Assembly: GCA_023389455.1 (NCBI GenBank)
Contig: JAEWEJ010000341.1
Location: 1-5,057, forward strand
Reading direction: 5' to 3'
Source of the DNA: Actinomycetes bacterium
GTDB lineage: Bacteria > Actinomycetota > Actinomycetes > Actinomycetales > Cellulomonadaceae
DNA: 5,057 nucleotides
The notes beneath the pieces were generated by a model, which had not been told where the DNA came from, made no database searches, and saw nothing but the letters and a program-made list of their open reading frames with translations. Positions within the stretch are counted from its first letter, which is position 1. Each line of letters opens with the position of its first letter. This document shows positions 4,894 through 5,057 of this stretch, in pieces. The translations under genes were made by a program, and so were the position numbers.

Positions 4894-5057
4894 TTGTCGC
4901 CTCCAGTTTCGCTTTGCATTCTGCGTAAATAGCCTGGATGTTTTGCTGCAGCTTCATGCCGCGAGTTAATTTGAATGCGTCGGCAAAAGTACGCTTCAGC
5001 TCATCCATGCTTTCTGCCATTTCCATCTGGTCGCAGAGTTCAGTGGCTTTATCCATA
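4877..5057 (-). CDS. C-terminal end of a probable phage single-strand annealing recombinase (partial)
   Basis: This frame is open from the right edge and ends with TGA at 4877-4879, giving 59 visible codons that end in the residues EATNEQAV. A Met codon lies at 5056-5054, but the frame is open to the edge, so it is more likely an internal Met of a longer gene. The visible part is helical and charged, with the words MAESMDELKRTF and IQAIYAECKAKLEA. From memory, RecT/Redbeta-type annealing proteins of phages end in this kind of helical tail (an 'x-LK-x-F' helix, then a 'KxKAxYxxxKxxL' helix). The neighbouring Gp157 gene also fits a recombination block. Its stop lies 17 bases inside the Gp157 gene, so translation is coupled. 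The catalytic core is outside the window, so the family call is an inference; an Erf protein or an unrelated phage protein remains possible. Confidence 0.5.
   Translation of the reverse strand, partial: MDKATELCDQMEMAESMDELKRTFADAFKLTRGMKLQQNIQAIYAECKAKLEATNEQAV

Noticed and set aside
1..5057. CRISPR array, tRNA or rRNA genes, insertion sequence ends, toxin-antitoxin pair
   Set aside because: No regularly spaced repeats, cloverleaf, transposase frame with terminal repeats, or recognisable toxin or antitoxin motif was seen on either strand. The paired small helical genes are paralogues and are not adjacent, so they do not look like a toxin-antitoxin pair.

Overview
The window reads as the distal part of the leftward (pL-type) early operon of a lambdoid temperate siphophage or prophage of an enterobacterium. 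This rests on several things. The gene next to the right edge is a Gp157-family protein, preceded by the tail of what is probably a single-strand annealing recombinase. It is followed by a DUF1317 protein (lambda Orf61 type) and then a run of small modular accessory genes, one of which ends in a DUF551 domain. The last gene is an AlpA/excisionase-like DNA-binding protein. Genus cannot be fixed from sequence alone; Escherichia, Salmonella, Citrobacter or a relative all fit. No structural or lysis genes and no integrase are visible. All recognisable genes are on the minus strand and are read from right to left.

Layout in transcription order: 5057-4877 C-terminal end of a probable annealing protein; 4893-4411 Gp157 family; 4400-4227 DUF1317; 4230-4069 small unknown protein; 4072-3377 mosaic accessory protein; 3380-3192 small helical protein (paralogue A); 3199-2771 coiled-coil accessory protein; 2767-2561 a Cys-rich small gene broken by an in-frame TAA; 2564-2364 small helical protein (paralogue B); 2367-1426 mosaic protein ending in DUF551; 1429-1232 small unknown protein; intrinsic terminator (about 1209-1184); 1168-569 mosaic accessory protein with a GTG start; intrinsic terminator (about 571-546); 503-303 AlpA/Xis-like regulator; then about 300 bases (1-302) with no convincing gene but with clustered short repeats and an AT-rich stretch, which could be an attachment or integrase-arm region.

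The genes are packed very tightly. Six junctions are ATGA stop/start overlaps, others overlap by 8 or 17 bases or are separated by 3 to 10 bases, and nearly every start has a good Shine-Dalgarno sequence, so the block is one translationally coupled operon. Two rho-independent terminators sit in series before the last two genes, and no good promoter follows them. The AlpA/Xis-like gene should therefore be made only when an antitermination system (N-like, outside the window) is active, as expected for an excision function that must be off in the lysogen.

The points most worth a second look are the nonsense-broken Cys-rich gene at 2561-2767, the pair of paralogous small helical proteins with an unknown role, the near-perfect 20-bp direct repeat at the starts of two consecutive genes exactly 200 bp apart, and the repeat-rich left end. 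I do not see a complete, clearly new defence or mobile system; the novelty here is in the uncharacterised modular accessory genes.
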